Positions 1-7,635 of a DNA stretch of 36,179 bases are shown piece by piece. Under the pieces are notes generated by a model. That model was not told the DNA's origin and made no database searches. It saw only the letters and a list, made by a program, of their open reading frames with translations. The position numbers and the translations under genes were made by a program. How positions within the stretch are numbered: position 1 is the first letter of the stretch; each line of letters opens with the position of its first letter. Source of the DNA: Saprospiraceae bacterium (GTDB lineage: Bacteria; Bacteroidota; Bacteroidia; Chitinophagales; Saprospiraceae); assembly GCA_021738725.1 (NCBI GenBank), contig JAIPBE010000036.1, forward strand, positions 1-36,179, read 5' to 3'.

Positions 1-164
1 CTGCGTTCCTGATTCCTTGTTCCTGGTATGTCTATGGTCTATCCCTGATTAGTGTTGACCGATTGTTTTTTCGAAATAACTCAATATCGAAATAACCCAA
101 TAACGCCATTGGTCCCAGGTCCCCAGACGTTCCTTCGTCAGTCTGGACAAGCGCATTCTTCACC

Positions 165-194
165 CCTCATTCCTCATCCCTCATCCCTCATTCC
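165..194. repeat. Heptanucleotide tandem repeat CCTCATY, four units
   Basis: Consecutive units are CCTCATT (165-171), CCTCATC (172-178), CCTCATC (179-185) and CCTCATT (186-192), followed by CC. The period is exactly seven bases and only the last base varies. Confidence 0.85.
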
Positions 195-231
195 TTTCCC
201 AGGGTAAATGGTAAAGGGCCCAGTATATTGG

Positions 232-263
232 ACCGAATACCAAATACCGAATGCCGAATGCCG
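232..263. repeat. Heptanucleotide tandem repeat RCCRAAT, four and a half units
   Basis: Units are ACCGAAT (232-238), ACCAAAT (239-245), ACCGAAT (246-252), GCCGAAT (253-259) and a partial GCCG (260-263). The period is again seven, with a unit unrelated to the CCTCATY array 40 bp upstream. Confidence 0.85.
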
Positions 264-302
264 TGACCTTGCTTGATGAGTGTTGACTACATGATTTTTC
301 GA

Positions 303-334
303 AATAACTCAATAACTCAATAACTCAATAACTC
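303..334. repeat. Octanucleotide tandem repeat AATAACTC, four perfect units
   Basis: Four exact consecutive copies occur at 303-310, 311-318, 319-326 and 327-334, followed by a diverged AATATC. The array sits inside the second copy of the longer direct repeat. Confidence 0.9.
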
Positions 335-354
335 AATATCGAAATATCTCACTG

Positions 355-370
355 CCCAACACCCAACACC
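355..370. repeat. Short heptad repeat CCCAACA, two units
   Basis: CCCAACA occurs at 355-361 and 362-368 and is followed by CC. It is only two units long, but it shares the seven-base period of the two longer arrays nearby. Confidence 0.6.
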
Positions 371-425
371 TTAAGGGAATCGGTTCTCTGTTTCGGCGAG
401 CAAGCATCACATAATCGAAATGCAA

Positions 426-459
426 TAAAAAAGCCGGCCATGAAACGGTCACGGCCGGC
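426..459 (-). terminator. Rho-independent terminator of the M56 peptidase gene
   Basis: A perfect 7-bp GC-only stem (GCCGGCC at 433-439, GGCCGGC at 453-459) surrounds a 13-base loop. Read on the minus strand, the stem is followed by six T residues (plus-strand A run at 427-432). It lies 22 bp beyond the stop codon of the peptidase gene. Confidence 0.85.
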
Positions 460-481
460 GAATTCCAGAAAACGTAAACAA

Positions 482-2479
482 TCAGTCGTTATCGATATCG
501 GCTCGATACCGATCCTTGGATGTCATTTGTTTGCCTGTTGAGGACTCCACCAATTTCAAGTATCGCTGATGCACAGCGTCTGGCATCCGGTGGCCGTCGA
601 TTTTCAGTCGCTTTGTACTGAGGTCATACTTGTATTCATTCCGACTCTGGATCAACCCTTCCTGGAGCATTTTTGTGGTCAGTCGTTCATGTACAGATCC
701 ACCTTGTCCACCAAAGAACTGGAAGTCTTTGATCAGATGGGGTGCAGATGCGTCCATTACCACTTCCAGATGGCGTTCCATATTGTCTTTGTTGTCATTG
801 AAAAAGATGACCCGATCATCAAGAGCTCTTGCCCGATCACGCTCGGCCAGTTCGCGTTGGATGCGAATCTCCTTGTGACGTTGGCCATCGCCATCGCTCT
901 TGAACCGGAAGACATTAGGGGCACTTCCTTCCCCGACCTCTTCCTCGCGGATGATCTCGATCCGTTTTTCACTGCGACCTTCGTCGTCCTTATCGATCCA
1001 GATCATCGGTTCATCATCGCCATCAATGACGATGGTTTTGATCCGTCTCTCATCAGTCTGTCGTGGGCCTCTTTTCCGGATAATGATCTTGTTTTCACCT
1101 CCCTCATCCGAGGTCCATTCCATCACTTCTTCATTCTCCAAAACGGGCGCGGCAGGTGCGCCGGGAGGCGTCGGAGGGGTGGGAGGAGTCGGTGGATTAG
1201 GGGGAGCGAGTGTGGCCATATTCTCTGACATGCGATTGATCAGCTCCTGATGCTTCTCATATTGGCTGGGAGGAATGACCTTGCCATTCAGATTCAGTTC
1301 TGTAAGCTTGCCATTCTCGAACGTTGCTTCTTCACGGACGCCGTCCTTCTCTTCGACGATCTTCTGCACATCATTGTGGATCTCTTTGCGGATCACCTTT
1401 TTTTCGGGAACACTATCCCGCAATAGCTCGATAGGAGCATCGGCAGGCAGGTCAGCATTACCTTCTGCTGAAGGTATCCAGGCCATCAGCGCGATGGCCA
1501 GAGCGGGAAGGGTCATAAGCATGGGAAAGATCCATTTTCGTTGCATGGTATCAGGGTTTACAGAGTGATCAATAATGCGTTGTATCCGATGGAGGAGGGC
1601 ATCTTTTCTACCAGTAGCCGCCAATGCGGCATGGCGGGGGAGTGTGTGCCACTCCTGAATGTGAAGCAGTGCCTTGGCATAGGTCAGGGCATTGGCATCC
1701 TGCTGGAGGGTGATCTCATCGCAGAGATGCTCCCGTTCATCTGTGATCTGACGGGTGAGCCACCAGGTCAGCGGATGGTAATAGAACAGACACTCCAGGC
1801 ATTGCTGCCAGGTATTCCACAAATAATCCTGACGTTGGATATGTGCCAGTTCATGAATAAGGATCGCTTCAACTTCTTGTGGGTCCAGGTGATTGATCAT
1901 CCCGATGGGGAGGAGGATGACCGGTTTGATCCACCCGAATGTAATGGGGACAGAAGTGAAAGAGGAGGTCATCAGGCGCACCCGACGTCGAATGGCCAAC
2001 CGGTGAGACAGATGGGCAAAACGATTTGTCCATTGGGGGTCCAGAATATCCGTTCCCTGTATCCGCAGTCCCCACAAACTGAAGCGACCGATGAAGAATC
2101 GGATCAATAAAAGTAGATACCCCAACAACCACAAAGGAGCGAGAAAGGGCACCCATTCCTGCAATTCAAAGCCGGATGCTGCAACCGGATGTATCGTGGT
2201 TGACTCCGTGATCAGGAGAGTGGATCCAGAAGCGTCGTCGGATACAAGAGCTGTGCCCTGATCAGGCCAGTCTTGAATGATAAATGTAGTGATGGCCAGG
2301 AGGAGGAGCAGATTAAGGGCAGAAAAGGCCAGGGCATATCGGGATTTGCTCGCCCGGGCGGGAAGTCGCCGGCGGATGATCTCGACCAGAATGGCGATCA
2401 ACGCTCCTTGCCATAGCGAATGGATCAGGGTCCAGCCCATGATTTCGGCGATCGGGGGGAGTGATTGTAGGGAGACCAT
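482..2479 (-). CDS. BlaR1/MecR1-like M56 family metallopeptidase, membrane sensor
   Basis: This is a 665-aa membrane protein of peptidase family M56, the family of the BlaR1/MecR1 antirepressors that trigger loss of a BlaI-type repressor. The zinc-binding HELAH is at residues 209-213, and a downstream DEREHLCDE block (247-255) carries the probable third ligand. Hydrophobic segments lie near residues 12-36, 47-68, 110-131 and 316-335. Instead of a penicillin-binding sensor domain, the part after the last membrane span (about 340-665) is highly charged, and a Pro-Thr rich stretch (426-445) probably acts as a flexible linker. The start codon lies 2 bp after the repressor gene's stop, so the two are co-transcribed. 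By family analogy the peptidase relieves repression of its own operon. The signal sensed cannot be told from sequence. Confidence 0.9.
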   Translation of the reverse strand: MVSLQSLPPIAEIMGWTLIHSLWQGALIAILVEIIRRRLPARASKSRYALAFSALNLLLLLAITTFIIQDWPDQGTALVSDDASGSTLLITESTTIHPVAASGFELQEWVPFLAPLWLLGYLLLLIRFFIGRFSLWGLRIQGTDILDPQWTNRFAHLSHRLAIRRRVRLMTSSFTSVPITFGWIKPVILLPIGMINHLDPQEVEAILIHELAHIQRQDYLWNTWQQCLECLFYYHPLTWWLTRQITDEREHLCDEITLQQDANALTYAKALLHIQEWHTLPRHAALAATGRKDALLHRIQRIIDHSVNPDTMQRKWIFPMLMTLPALAIALMAWIPSAEGNADLPADAPIELLRDSVPEKKVIRKEIHNDVQKIVEEKDGVREEATFENGKLTELNLNGKVIPPSQYEKHQELINRMSENMATLAPPNPPTPPTPPTPPGAPAAPVLENEEVMEWTSDEGGENKIIIRKRGPRQTDERRIKTIVIDGDDEPMIWIDKDDEGRSEKRIEIIREEEVGEGSAPNVFRFKSDGDGQRHKEIRIQRELAERDRARALDDRVIFFNDNKDNMERHLEVVMDASAPHLIKDFQFFGGQGGSVHERLTTKMLQEGLIQSRNEYKYDLSTKRLKIDGHRMPDAVHQRYLKLVESSTGKQMTSKDRYRADIDND

Positions 2480-2481
2480 AG

Positions 2482-2874
2482 CTATTGACCGTTTTGATTG
2501 TCCTGATCTTCCAGCATCTGCCTGATCCTGGATAATTCGTCCTCTGTTGTCCTGTGTCCTCCTAGTAGTTGGAGCACCATTTCACCGGCCGCGCCCTGGA
2601 AGGTGGTTTCGAGGAAACGGTCCAGGAGTGCTTTTCGGGTCTGGTCGGGGGGCAGTGCTGCCGCATAGACGTGCACCTTCTGGGTGCTGTTCCGACTGAC
2701 CAGTCCCTTGCTGTCCATGATCTGGAGCAGTTTCAGGGTGGTCGTATAGCCGACGGGTCGTAGTAGGTTCATCTCTTCATTGACCTGGCGAACGGTGACG
2801 GGACCTTTTTCCCAGAGGATCTGGAGGATCTCAAGTTCGCCGTCTGTTGGCAGAGGATGTTGGTAAAGGGACAT
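2482..2874 (-). CDS. BlaI/MecI/CopY-family transcriptional repressor
   Basis: This 130-aa protein has the usual length and layout of BlaI/MecI repressors. An N-terminal winged helix begins about residue 10 (the LPTDGELEILQILWEKGPVT block), the GYTTTLKLLQIM recognition region follows near residues 42-53, and a helical dimerisation tail ends the protein. The frame is open back to 2928, but ATG at 2874 is the better start. The upstream part would encode a non-conserved extension, and it contains the promoter and an operator half-site. The gene heads a two-gene operon with the M56 peptidase, and the palindromes just upstream suggest autorepression. Confidence 0.92.
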   Translation of the reverse strand: MSLYQHPLPTDGELEILQILWEKGPVTVRQVNEEMNLLRPVGYTTTLKLLQIMDSKGLVSRNSTQKVHVYAAALPPDQTRKALLDRFLETTFQGAAGEMVLQLLGGHRTTEDELSRIRQMLEDQDNQNGQ

Positions 2875-2891
2875 ATGTGCGGTTTCTGTCA

Positions 2892-2921
2892 CAAGTATAT
2901 ACGAAGTCTTTCGTACTTCAA
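2892..2921 (-). promoter_or_regulatory. Bacteroidota-type promoter of the BlaI/M56 operon
   Basis: Read on the minus strand, TTG (plus positions 2919-2921) is followed after 19 bases by TATACTTG (2892-2899). This resembles the Bacteroidota TTG-N19-TAnnTTTG promoter with one mismatch in the -7 box. Transcription would start near 2885, about 11 bases before the start codon. The spacer is almost completely filled by a palindromic operator. Confidence 0.65.
2900..2915. promoter_or_regulatory. Repressor operator 1, TACGAA-N4-TTCGTA
   Basis: A perfect 6+6 palindrome (TACGAA 2900-2905, TTCGTA 2910-2915) lies between the proposed -33 and -7 elements. A bound repressor dimer here would directly block polymerase. 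A second copy lies 30 bp upstream. Confidence 0.8.
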
Positions 2922-2929
2922 AACGCAAC

Positions 2930-2945
2930 TACGAATGATTTCGTA
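2930..2945. promoter_or_regulatory. Repressor operator 2, TACGAA-N4-TTCGTA
   Basis: This palindrome has arms identical to operator 1 (TACGAA 2930-2935, TTCGTA 2940-2945) but a different four-base centre. The centres of the two operators are 30 bp apart, close to three helical turns, so two dimers would sit on the same DNA face. Confidence 0.8.
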
Positions 2946-3146
2946 TTTTAAGAAAAAATTAACGCTTTGAACCGTGTGAAAAGAAGAGGAGCGTGGTTCT
3001 TCAACAATGATCCACGATCATACAGGACAAGCCGATGATAACGTGATCACGATAGATCGACGCTATCGGTCAATGGCGGGCGGGCTCAGCATCAAATGGG
3101 TAATGCTACCTCGATCGCATGCAGGTTCTCAGTGTGTATAGGGCAC
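2946..3146. other. Intergenic stretch between the BlaI operon and rpsT terminator
   Basis: About 200 bp were checked on both strands. No convincing gene, RNA or repeat was seen. Confidence 0.5.
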
Positions 3147-3184
3147 AAAAAAAGCGTGTCCTTCCAATGGGAAAGACACGCTTT
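3147..3184 (-). terminator. Rho-independent terminator of rpsT
   Basis: A long stem (about 3151-3165 with 3169-3184, core GCGTGTC/GACACGC) closes a small loop. On the minus strand it is followed by a T run (plus-strand A run 3147-3153). It begins about 20 bp after the rpsT stop codon. Confidence 0.9.
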
Positions 3185-3204
3185 AGGTCAGGTCGAGACT
3201 GGAA

Positions 3205-3459
3205 TTAAGCCAGTCGACCGACGTGTTTCATCAGGCTGCTCTTGAGGTTTGCGGCCTTATTCTGGTGAATGTTGTTCTTCTTAGCCAGACGATCAACCAT
3301 GGAAATCACCTTGGGGAGGAAGGTCTCAGCCTCACTCTTTACGGTCATTGCACGCAGGTTCTTGATCGCCGTACGAGCGCTCTTCTTATAAAATCGGTTG
3401 CGTAGACGCTGAACAGCAATCTGACGCATGCGCTTCTTGGCGGATTGATGGTTTGCCAT
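3205..3459 (-). CDS. rpsT: 30S ribosomal protein S20
   Basis: This 84-aa, very basic, helical protein matches S20. The N-terminal MANHQSAKKRMRQ block and the later NxxxRSA-type pattern (here FYKKSARTAIKNLR) are characteristic, as are the HQNKAANLKSSLMK positions near the C terminus. It is an rRNA-binding protein of the small-subunit body. It is a single-gene unit with its own promoter upstream and a strong terminator, divergent from sucA. Confidence 0.97.
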   Translation of the reverse strand: MANHQSAKKRMRQIAVQRLRNRFYKKSARTAIKNLRAMTVKSEAETFLPKVISMVDRLAKKNNIHQNKAANLKSSLMKHVGRLA

Positions 3460-3481
3460 ATTCTTTTTTCTTAACGGAGGG

Positions 3482-3489
3482 CAAAGATA
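3482..3489 (-). promoter_or_regulatory. -7 element of the rpsT promoter (TATCTTTG)
   Basis: On the minus strand this octamer is a perfect match to the Bacteroidota -7 consensus TAnnTTTG. It predicts transcription starting near 3475, about 16 bases before the rpsT ATG. No clear TTG -33 element is seen at the ideal distance. Confidence 0.6.
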
Positions 3490-3555
3490 GTTGTTGTTTC
3501 ACAACTTTAAAAGGCCTTTTGGCATTATTTTTCACGAAAGAAACTCGGTAAATCA

Positions 3556-3587
3556 TTGCCACCATCCCGGAAAGGCAGCGATCTTTG
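3556..3587 (+). promoter_or_regulatory. Possible sucA promoter
   Basis: TTG (3556-3558), a 21-base spacer and GATCTTTG (3580-3587) form a one-mismatch Bacteroidota promoter. It lies about 50 bases before the sucA ATG. The match is imperfect, so this is tentative. Confidence 0.4.
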
Positions 3588-3637
3588 CCGCGCAAATCGA
3601 TCTTTCGTTCTTGTTTGACCCTGTAAAGTACGCGATC

Positions 3638-6379
3638 ATGCGTGATTATTCTTCTGTTTTTAATGCTCATCCTTCGTTCATCGATGACATGTACAAACGA
3701 TACATGCAGGATCCGAACTCCGTGGAGGATGGCTGGCAGGCATTCTTTCGCGGGTTTGACTTCGGGGAAGGCAAGGTTGGCAATGGCCAACGAAATGGGT
3801 CCTCTGCAGCAATGGAACCCAAGGAGTTTGGCGTGATGGCCATTATATATGGTTTTCGCGATCGAGGGCATCTGTTGTCGACAACCAACCCGATCCGACA
3901 GCGTCGGGATCGCAAACCACACCTGGATCTGTCGGATTATGGTCTGGAGGAAGCAGACCTGACCAGGTCATTCACGGCGGGCAGGGAGATCGGTCTGGGA
4001 GAAAAGGCCAGTCTGCGGGAGATCCTGGATCGGTTGCACGACTTGTATGCCAGTAATATCGGGTTTGAGTTTACGCATATCATGGATCGTGAACGCCGCA
4101 TCTGGCTCAAGGAAAGAATCGAATCCAGGGATCCGAATGATTATGGCTTTTCACTGGACAAGAAGCGCCGCATCCTGGAGAAACTGAATGGAGCAGTCGG
4201 TTTTGAACGATTTCTGCACACCAAATATGTCGGTCAGAAACGATTCTCCCTGGAAGGGGGAGAAACGACCATCGCCGCCCTGGATGCGATCATCCAGAAA
4301 GCGTCCGAAGGCAAAGTAGAAGAAGTAGTCATCGGGATGGCTCACCGGGGTCGCCTGAACATCCTGGCCAATATCATGGGCAAGACCTATGAACAGATCT
4401 TCTCCGAATTCGAGGGGACGGCTGTACCCGACCTGAGCTTCGGTGACGGGGATGTCAAATACCATCTGGGATACAGTTCACAAGTGCCATATGCCGACGG
4501 CAAGATCATGCAGTTGAAATTGGCCCCCAATCCATCTCATCTGGAGGCGGTCAATCCCGTCGTGATGGGATTCGCGCGGGCCAAGGCAGATATCCTCTAC
4601 AACAGTGAATACGACGCTATTCTTCCCATTCTCATTCATGGAGACGCAGCAGTGGCCGGCCAGGGCATTGTATATGAGACAGCCCAGATGAGTCAGCTGT
4701 CCGGATATCGGGTAGGCGGCACCCTCCATTTCGTGATCAACAATCAGATCGGATTCACCACTGATTTTGATGATGCACGGACGTCCACCTACTGCACATC
4801 AGCGGCGAATATGATCCAGGCACCGGTATTTCATGTCAATGGCGATGATCCAGAGGCTGTGATCTGGGCAGTGGAACTGGCCACAGAGTACCGCCAGCGG
4901 TTCAATGCCGATGTGTTCATCGATATGGTCTGCTACCGCCGACATGGCCACAATGAAGGGGATGATCCCCAGTTCACCCAGCCGGAGATGTATCGGATCA
5001 TCAAGGATCACCCCAATCCCCGAGAGATCTATGTCAAACAGCTCCTGGACCATGGAAAGCTCAGTGCCAAGCTGGCAGAGGAGATGGAGCAGGCGTACTG
5101 GGACTTCCTCCAGAGTCGGTTAGATGAGGTCAAGGAAAAACCCCTGCCCTACATCTACCAGGAACCGGAAGAAGCCTGGCGCGCCCTCAAGAAAAAGACG
5201 ACCGATGAGGATTATATCCTTTCGCCGGAAACAGGTGTAGAACTGAAGAAGATCAAGCAAGTCCTCAACCATCTGCATACCATCCCCGAGGGCTTCAAGC
5301 CATTGAGCAAGGTCAGCCGCCTCATCCGCAACATGGATAAGGCCATCAAGGAGAATAAGTTGGACTGGTCCCTTTGCGAATTGAGCGCCTATGGCTCTCT
5401 TCTGTTAGAGGGGTTCAATGTGCGGTTTTCAGGTCAGGATGCCAAGCGAGGGACCTTCTCCCATCGGCATGCGGTCATGTATGACGATCAAAACTATCAG
5501 GAGTATAATCGACTGGCTAAACTGGGTGATCATCAAGGGCGATTCTTCATTTACAATTCGCTGCTCTCCGAATTCGGCGTTTTGGGATTTGAATATGGAT
5601 ATGCGCAGGCAACGCCTCATACTCTGGTGATCTGGGAAGCTCAATTTGGTGATTTCAGCAATGGGGCGCAATCCATCATTGATCAGTTTATCTATGCCGG
5701 CGAATCCAAATGGCAACGGATGAATGGTTTGGTCATGTTGTTACCCCACGGCTATGAAGGGCAGGGTCCTGAACATTCCAGTGCGCGATTAGAACGGTTC
5801 CTTCAGGGATGTGCTGAGAAAAATGTGACCGTGGCCAACATCAGCAACCCGGCGAATTTCTTTCATATAATGCGGAGGCAATTGCACCGGCCTTTCCGTA
5901 AACCGATGATCATCATGTCTCCCAAATCCCTCCTTCGACATCCGTTATGTGTATCCGGAGTAGAGGAAATGGGCCCGGGCACCCGTTTCCAAGAAACGTA
6001 TGATGATCCAGCATTTGCTGGAAAGAAGTCGGCCAAAGTGCGCCGGGTGATCTTCTGTTCGGGCAAGGTATATTATGATCTGCTCCAGGAAAAAACAGAC
6101 CAGAAGCATGACGATGTCGCTATCTGTCGGATCGAACAGCTATATCCCTATCCCAAAGATCAAGTGAACGACTTGATCAGCAAGTATAAAGGTGCCAGCA
6201 TATGTTGGGTCCAGGAGGAACCACTCAATATGGGATCCTGGAGTTTCCTGATGTTGCATGCCGGATGCCAGACGTTCCATCCGATCGCACGAAAGCCGGC
6301 GGCTTCACCCGCCACGGGCTATTATAAGATTCACGATCGACAGCAAAAGGAACTGATGGAAGAAGCGTTTGCCCAGTAG
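3638..6379 (+). CDS. sucA: 2-oxoglutarate dehydrogenase E1 component
   Basis: This 913-aa thiamine-diphosphate enzyme performs the decarboxylating step of the TCA-cycle oxoglutarate dehydrogenase complex. The N-terminal segment typical of SucA is present (SSVFNAHPSFIDDMYKRY within the first 25 residues). The GMAHRGRLN block, the ThDP/Mg region IHGDAAVAGQG with VINNQIGFTT, and YRRHGHNEGDDP follow. The C-terminal transketolase-like half includes SHRHAVMYDD and EEPLNMGSW. ATG 3638 fits the family N terminus; the frame is open to 3491, but that extension is unlike SucA and spans the likely promoter. sucB, often the next gene, is not downstream. A convergent glutathione peroxidase gene follows instead, so E2 must be encoded elsewhere. 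Confidence 0.97.
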   Translation: MRDYSSVFNAHPSFIDDMYKRYMQDPNSVEDGWQAFFRGFDFGEGKVGNGQRNGSSAAMEPKEFGVMAIIYGFRDRGHLLSTTNPIRQRRDRKPHLDLSDYGLEEADLTRSFTAGREIGLGEKASLREILDRLHDLYASNIGFEFTHIMDRERRIWLKERIESRDPNDYGFSLDKKRRILEKLNGAVGFERFLHTKYVGQKRFSLEGGETTIAALDAIIQKASEGKVEEVVIGMAHRGRLNILANIMGKTYEQIFSEFEGTAVPDLSFGDGDVKYHLGYSSQVPYADGKIMQLKLAPNPSHLEAVNPVVMGFARAKADILYNSEYDAILPILIHGDAAVAGQGIVYETAQMSQLSGYRVGGTLHFVINNQIGFTTDFDDARTSTYCTSAANMIQAPVFHVNGDDPEAVIWAVELATEYRQRFNADVFIDMVCYRRHGHNEGDDPQFTQPEMYRIIKDHPNPREIYVKQLLDHGKLSAKLAEEMEQAYWDFLQSRLDEVKEKPLPYIYQEPEEAWRALKKKTTDEDYILSPETGVELKKIKQVLNHLHTIPEGFKPLSKVSRLIRNMDKAIKENKLDWSLCELSAYGSLLLEGFNVRFSGQDAKRGTFSHRHAVMYDDQNYQEYNRLAKLGDHQGRFFIYNSLLSEFGVLGFEYGYAQATPHTLVIWEAQFGDFSNGAQSIIDQFIYAGESKWQRMNGLVMLLPHGYEGQGPEHSSARLERFLQGCAEKNVTVANISNPANFFHIMRRQLHRPFRKPMIIMSPKSLLRHPLCVSGVEEMGPGTRFQETYDDPAFAGKKSAKVRRVIFCSGKVYYDLLQEKTDQKHDDVAICRIEQLYPYPKDQVNDLISKYKGASICWVQEEPLNMGSWSFLMLHAGCQTFHPIARKPAASPATGYYKIHDRQQKELMEEAFAQ

Positions 6380-6456
6380 CCGAAAGACAGGCGAAATCCT
6401 TCTGGCATTCCGGAGGAGATAATTGGGGATGTCGAGAAATGACAGTGGAGCCGGTC

Positions 6457-7035
6457 CTAGTATGATTCCAAGCTCGTCAGAATCTCTGTGCTCAGTGGAT
6501 TGACCTTACTCGGAAATGAACCAATCAGTTTTCCTTCTGGTGAGACCAGAAATTTGTGAAAATTCCATTTTACTTCATGATCGGACGATCCTGCCAGATC
6601 CTGGGAGGTCAGCCATTGGTAGACGGGATGCTGTTCTTTTCCTTTGACCATTATTTTTGACGTCAGGGGAAAGGTTACCCCGTAGTTTTTTTCACAGAAA
6701 GCTTTGATCTCAGAAGGGGCACCCGGTTCCTGCACGAGGAATTGATTACAGGGAAAACCAATCACAACCAGGCGGTCGGCATGCTGCTCGTACAACGCCT
6801 GGAGGTCTTTGTATTGTGGGGTAAAACCGCACTTGGAGGCCACATTGACACACAAGATGTATTTGCCTTTGAAATTGTCCATTTCCATGATCCCACCGTC
6901 AATGTCTTCCACCGTCAGATCGTAGAATGTACCCAGAACTTCAGGAGTGCCACTGGCTGTTTGGTCTGATTGGAGGATGAAGCCAGAGCTGATCAACCAA
7001 CTGACCAGAGGGAGGAGTGTCATCAGGAATTTCAT
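6457..7035 (-). CDS. Glutathione peroxidase-family thiol peroxidase, probably exported
   Basis: This 192-aa protein matches glutathione peroxidase (BtuE/GPX type), which reduces hydroperoxides. The peroxidatic residue is Cys69 (VASKCGFTP), not selenocysteine. Gln103 (in QEPG) and Trp157-Asn158 (KWNFHKF) complete the usual catalytic tetrad, and FPCNQF adds Cys96. The start at 7035 is preferred over one ten codons upstream because it places a clean hydrophobic signal sequence (about residues 2-21) at the N terminus, implying a periplasmic or membrane-anchored enzyme. Such enzymes commonly use thioredoxin rather than glutathione; which applies here is not visible. Confidence 0.93.
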   Translation of the reverse strand: MKFLMTLLPLVSWLISSGFILQSDQTASGTPEVLGTFYDLTVEDIDGGIMEMDNFKGKYILCVNVASKCGFTPQYKDLQALYEQHADRLVVIGFPCNQFLVQEPGAPSEIKAFCEKNYGVTFPLTSKIMVKGKEQHPVYQWLTSQDLAGSSDHEVKWNFHKFLVSPEGKLIGSFPSKVNPLSTEILTSLESY

Positions 7036-7132
7036 ATGGGGCCAATGGTTTGGTTGAAGGAACAATTCCGATTCACGTTCTGTTCAACATCCGGGTGTAA
7101 AGAAGCAGGATAATGTCCCAGCGTCTTACAGA

Positions 7133-7552
7133 CTATTCGCGAAAGACCTGGATGGTTCGTTCCGCATCGACGAGGTCAGTAAATTTCCCCAGGTAACGGG
7201 TGGCATTGACAATATGGTTGTCGATCCAATGGTAATTCCCCCCACGTGGTTTATTCATCAGCAGGCCATGGTATCGGAATTTGTGCCGTTTCAGCCATTC
7301 CTCCGTGACCGCACGGTGATCTTCTGTCCGTGAGGTGAAGAAGGTGATCACATGGCCTTCATCATACCATTTGTTGATGGTTTTTAATGCGTCCGGGTAT
7401 AATTTGGCCGTAGCCATCCGTTCCGCTTCTTCATTGGGAATATCATCACAAATGGTGCCGTCGATATCGATCAGGAAGTTTTTAATGTGATCCGGAAGTC
7501 CGGGACTTAATGGGTTACCTTCTTCATCCTGAAGGGGTTGGAGACTGCTCAT
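7133..7552 (-). CDS. HAD-superfamily phosphatase-like protein
   Basis: This 139-aa protein is a small HAD hydrolase without an obvious cap domain. Motif I is DIDGT (Asp29 and Asp31), motif II is the FFTSRT segment (around Thr73), and Lys101 with Asp111 (NKPRGG then WIDN) fit motifs III and IV. The arrangement resembles small sugar- or nucleotide-phosphate phosphatases, but the substrate is not clear. It lies about 100 bp upstream of the glutathione peroxidase gene on the same strand, and a functional link between the two is not apparent. Confidence 0.8.
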   Translation of the reverse strand: MSSLQPLQDEEGNPLSPGLPDHIKNFLIDIDGTICDDIPNEEAERMATAKLYPDALKTINKWYDEGHVITFFTSRTEDHRAVTEEWLKRHKFRYHGLLMNKPRGGNYHWIDNHIVNATRYLGKFTDLVDAERTIQVFRE

Positions 7553-7635
7553 AGCACTACCGACGGAGTTGATGATGCACCAATTTCGGGTTTTTTACGG
7601 GAAATGACCAGTGAGCTGGCGATTTTGAATTCCCC

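Larger units (their letters stand above)
52..345. repeat. Imperfect direct repeat, two copies about 229 bp apart
   Basis: Copy one (about 52-105) and copy two (about 281-345) both start with GTGTTGAC. Both run through a T-rich stretch into TTTTTCGAAATAACTCAATA and then a second ATCGAAATA block. Copy two is longer because the 8-bp unit AATAACTC is expanded to four copies, while copy one holds a single full unit and decayed versions. This suggests slippage within a dispersed intergenic element. Confidence 0.65.
1..425. other. Gene-free region rich in short tandem repeats
   Basis: No credible coding frame was found here. The stretch consists of several short tandem arrays with 7- or 8-bp units, separated by unrelated sequence, and a longer imperfect direct repeat (listed separately). 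It lies beyond the terminator of the minus-strand peptidase gene, so it is probably not transcribed with that gene. Confidence 0.7.

Noticed and set aside
303-334. Possible CRISPR array at the octamer repeats
   Set aside because: The units are 8 bp with no spacers and no cas genes nearby, so this is a simple tandem repeat.
569-1228. Plus-strand frame of 219 aa overlapping the M56 gene
   Set aside because: It lies wholly inside the antisense of a well-supported gene, has no recognisable domain, and is of the kind expected by chance opposite a biased coding frame.
3386-3922. Minus-strand frame covering the rpsT-sucA gap
   Set aside because: It overlaps the sucA N terminus and both promoters, and shows no family features.
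6380-6456. Possible bidirectional terminator between sucA and the peroxidase gene
   Set aside because: A bulged stem can be drawn around 6395-6421, but there is no T run on either strand and the pairing includes several G-T pairs.
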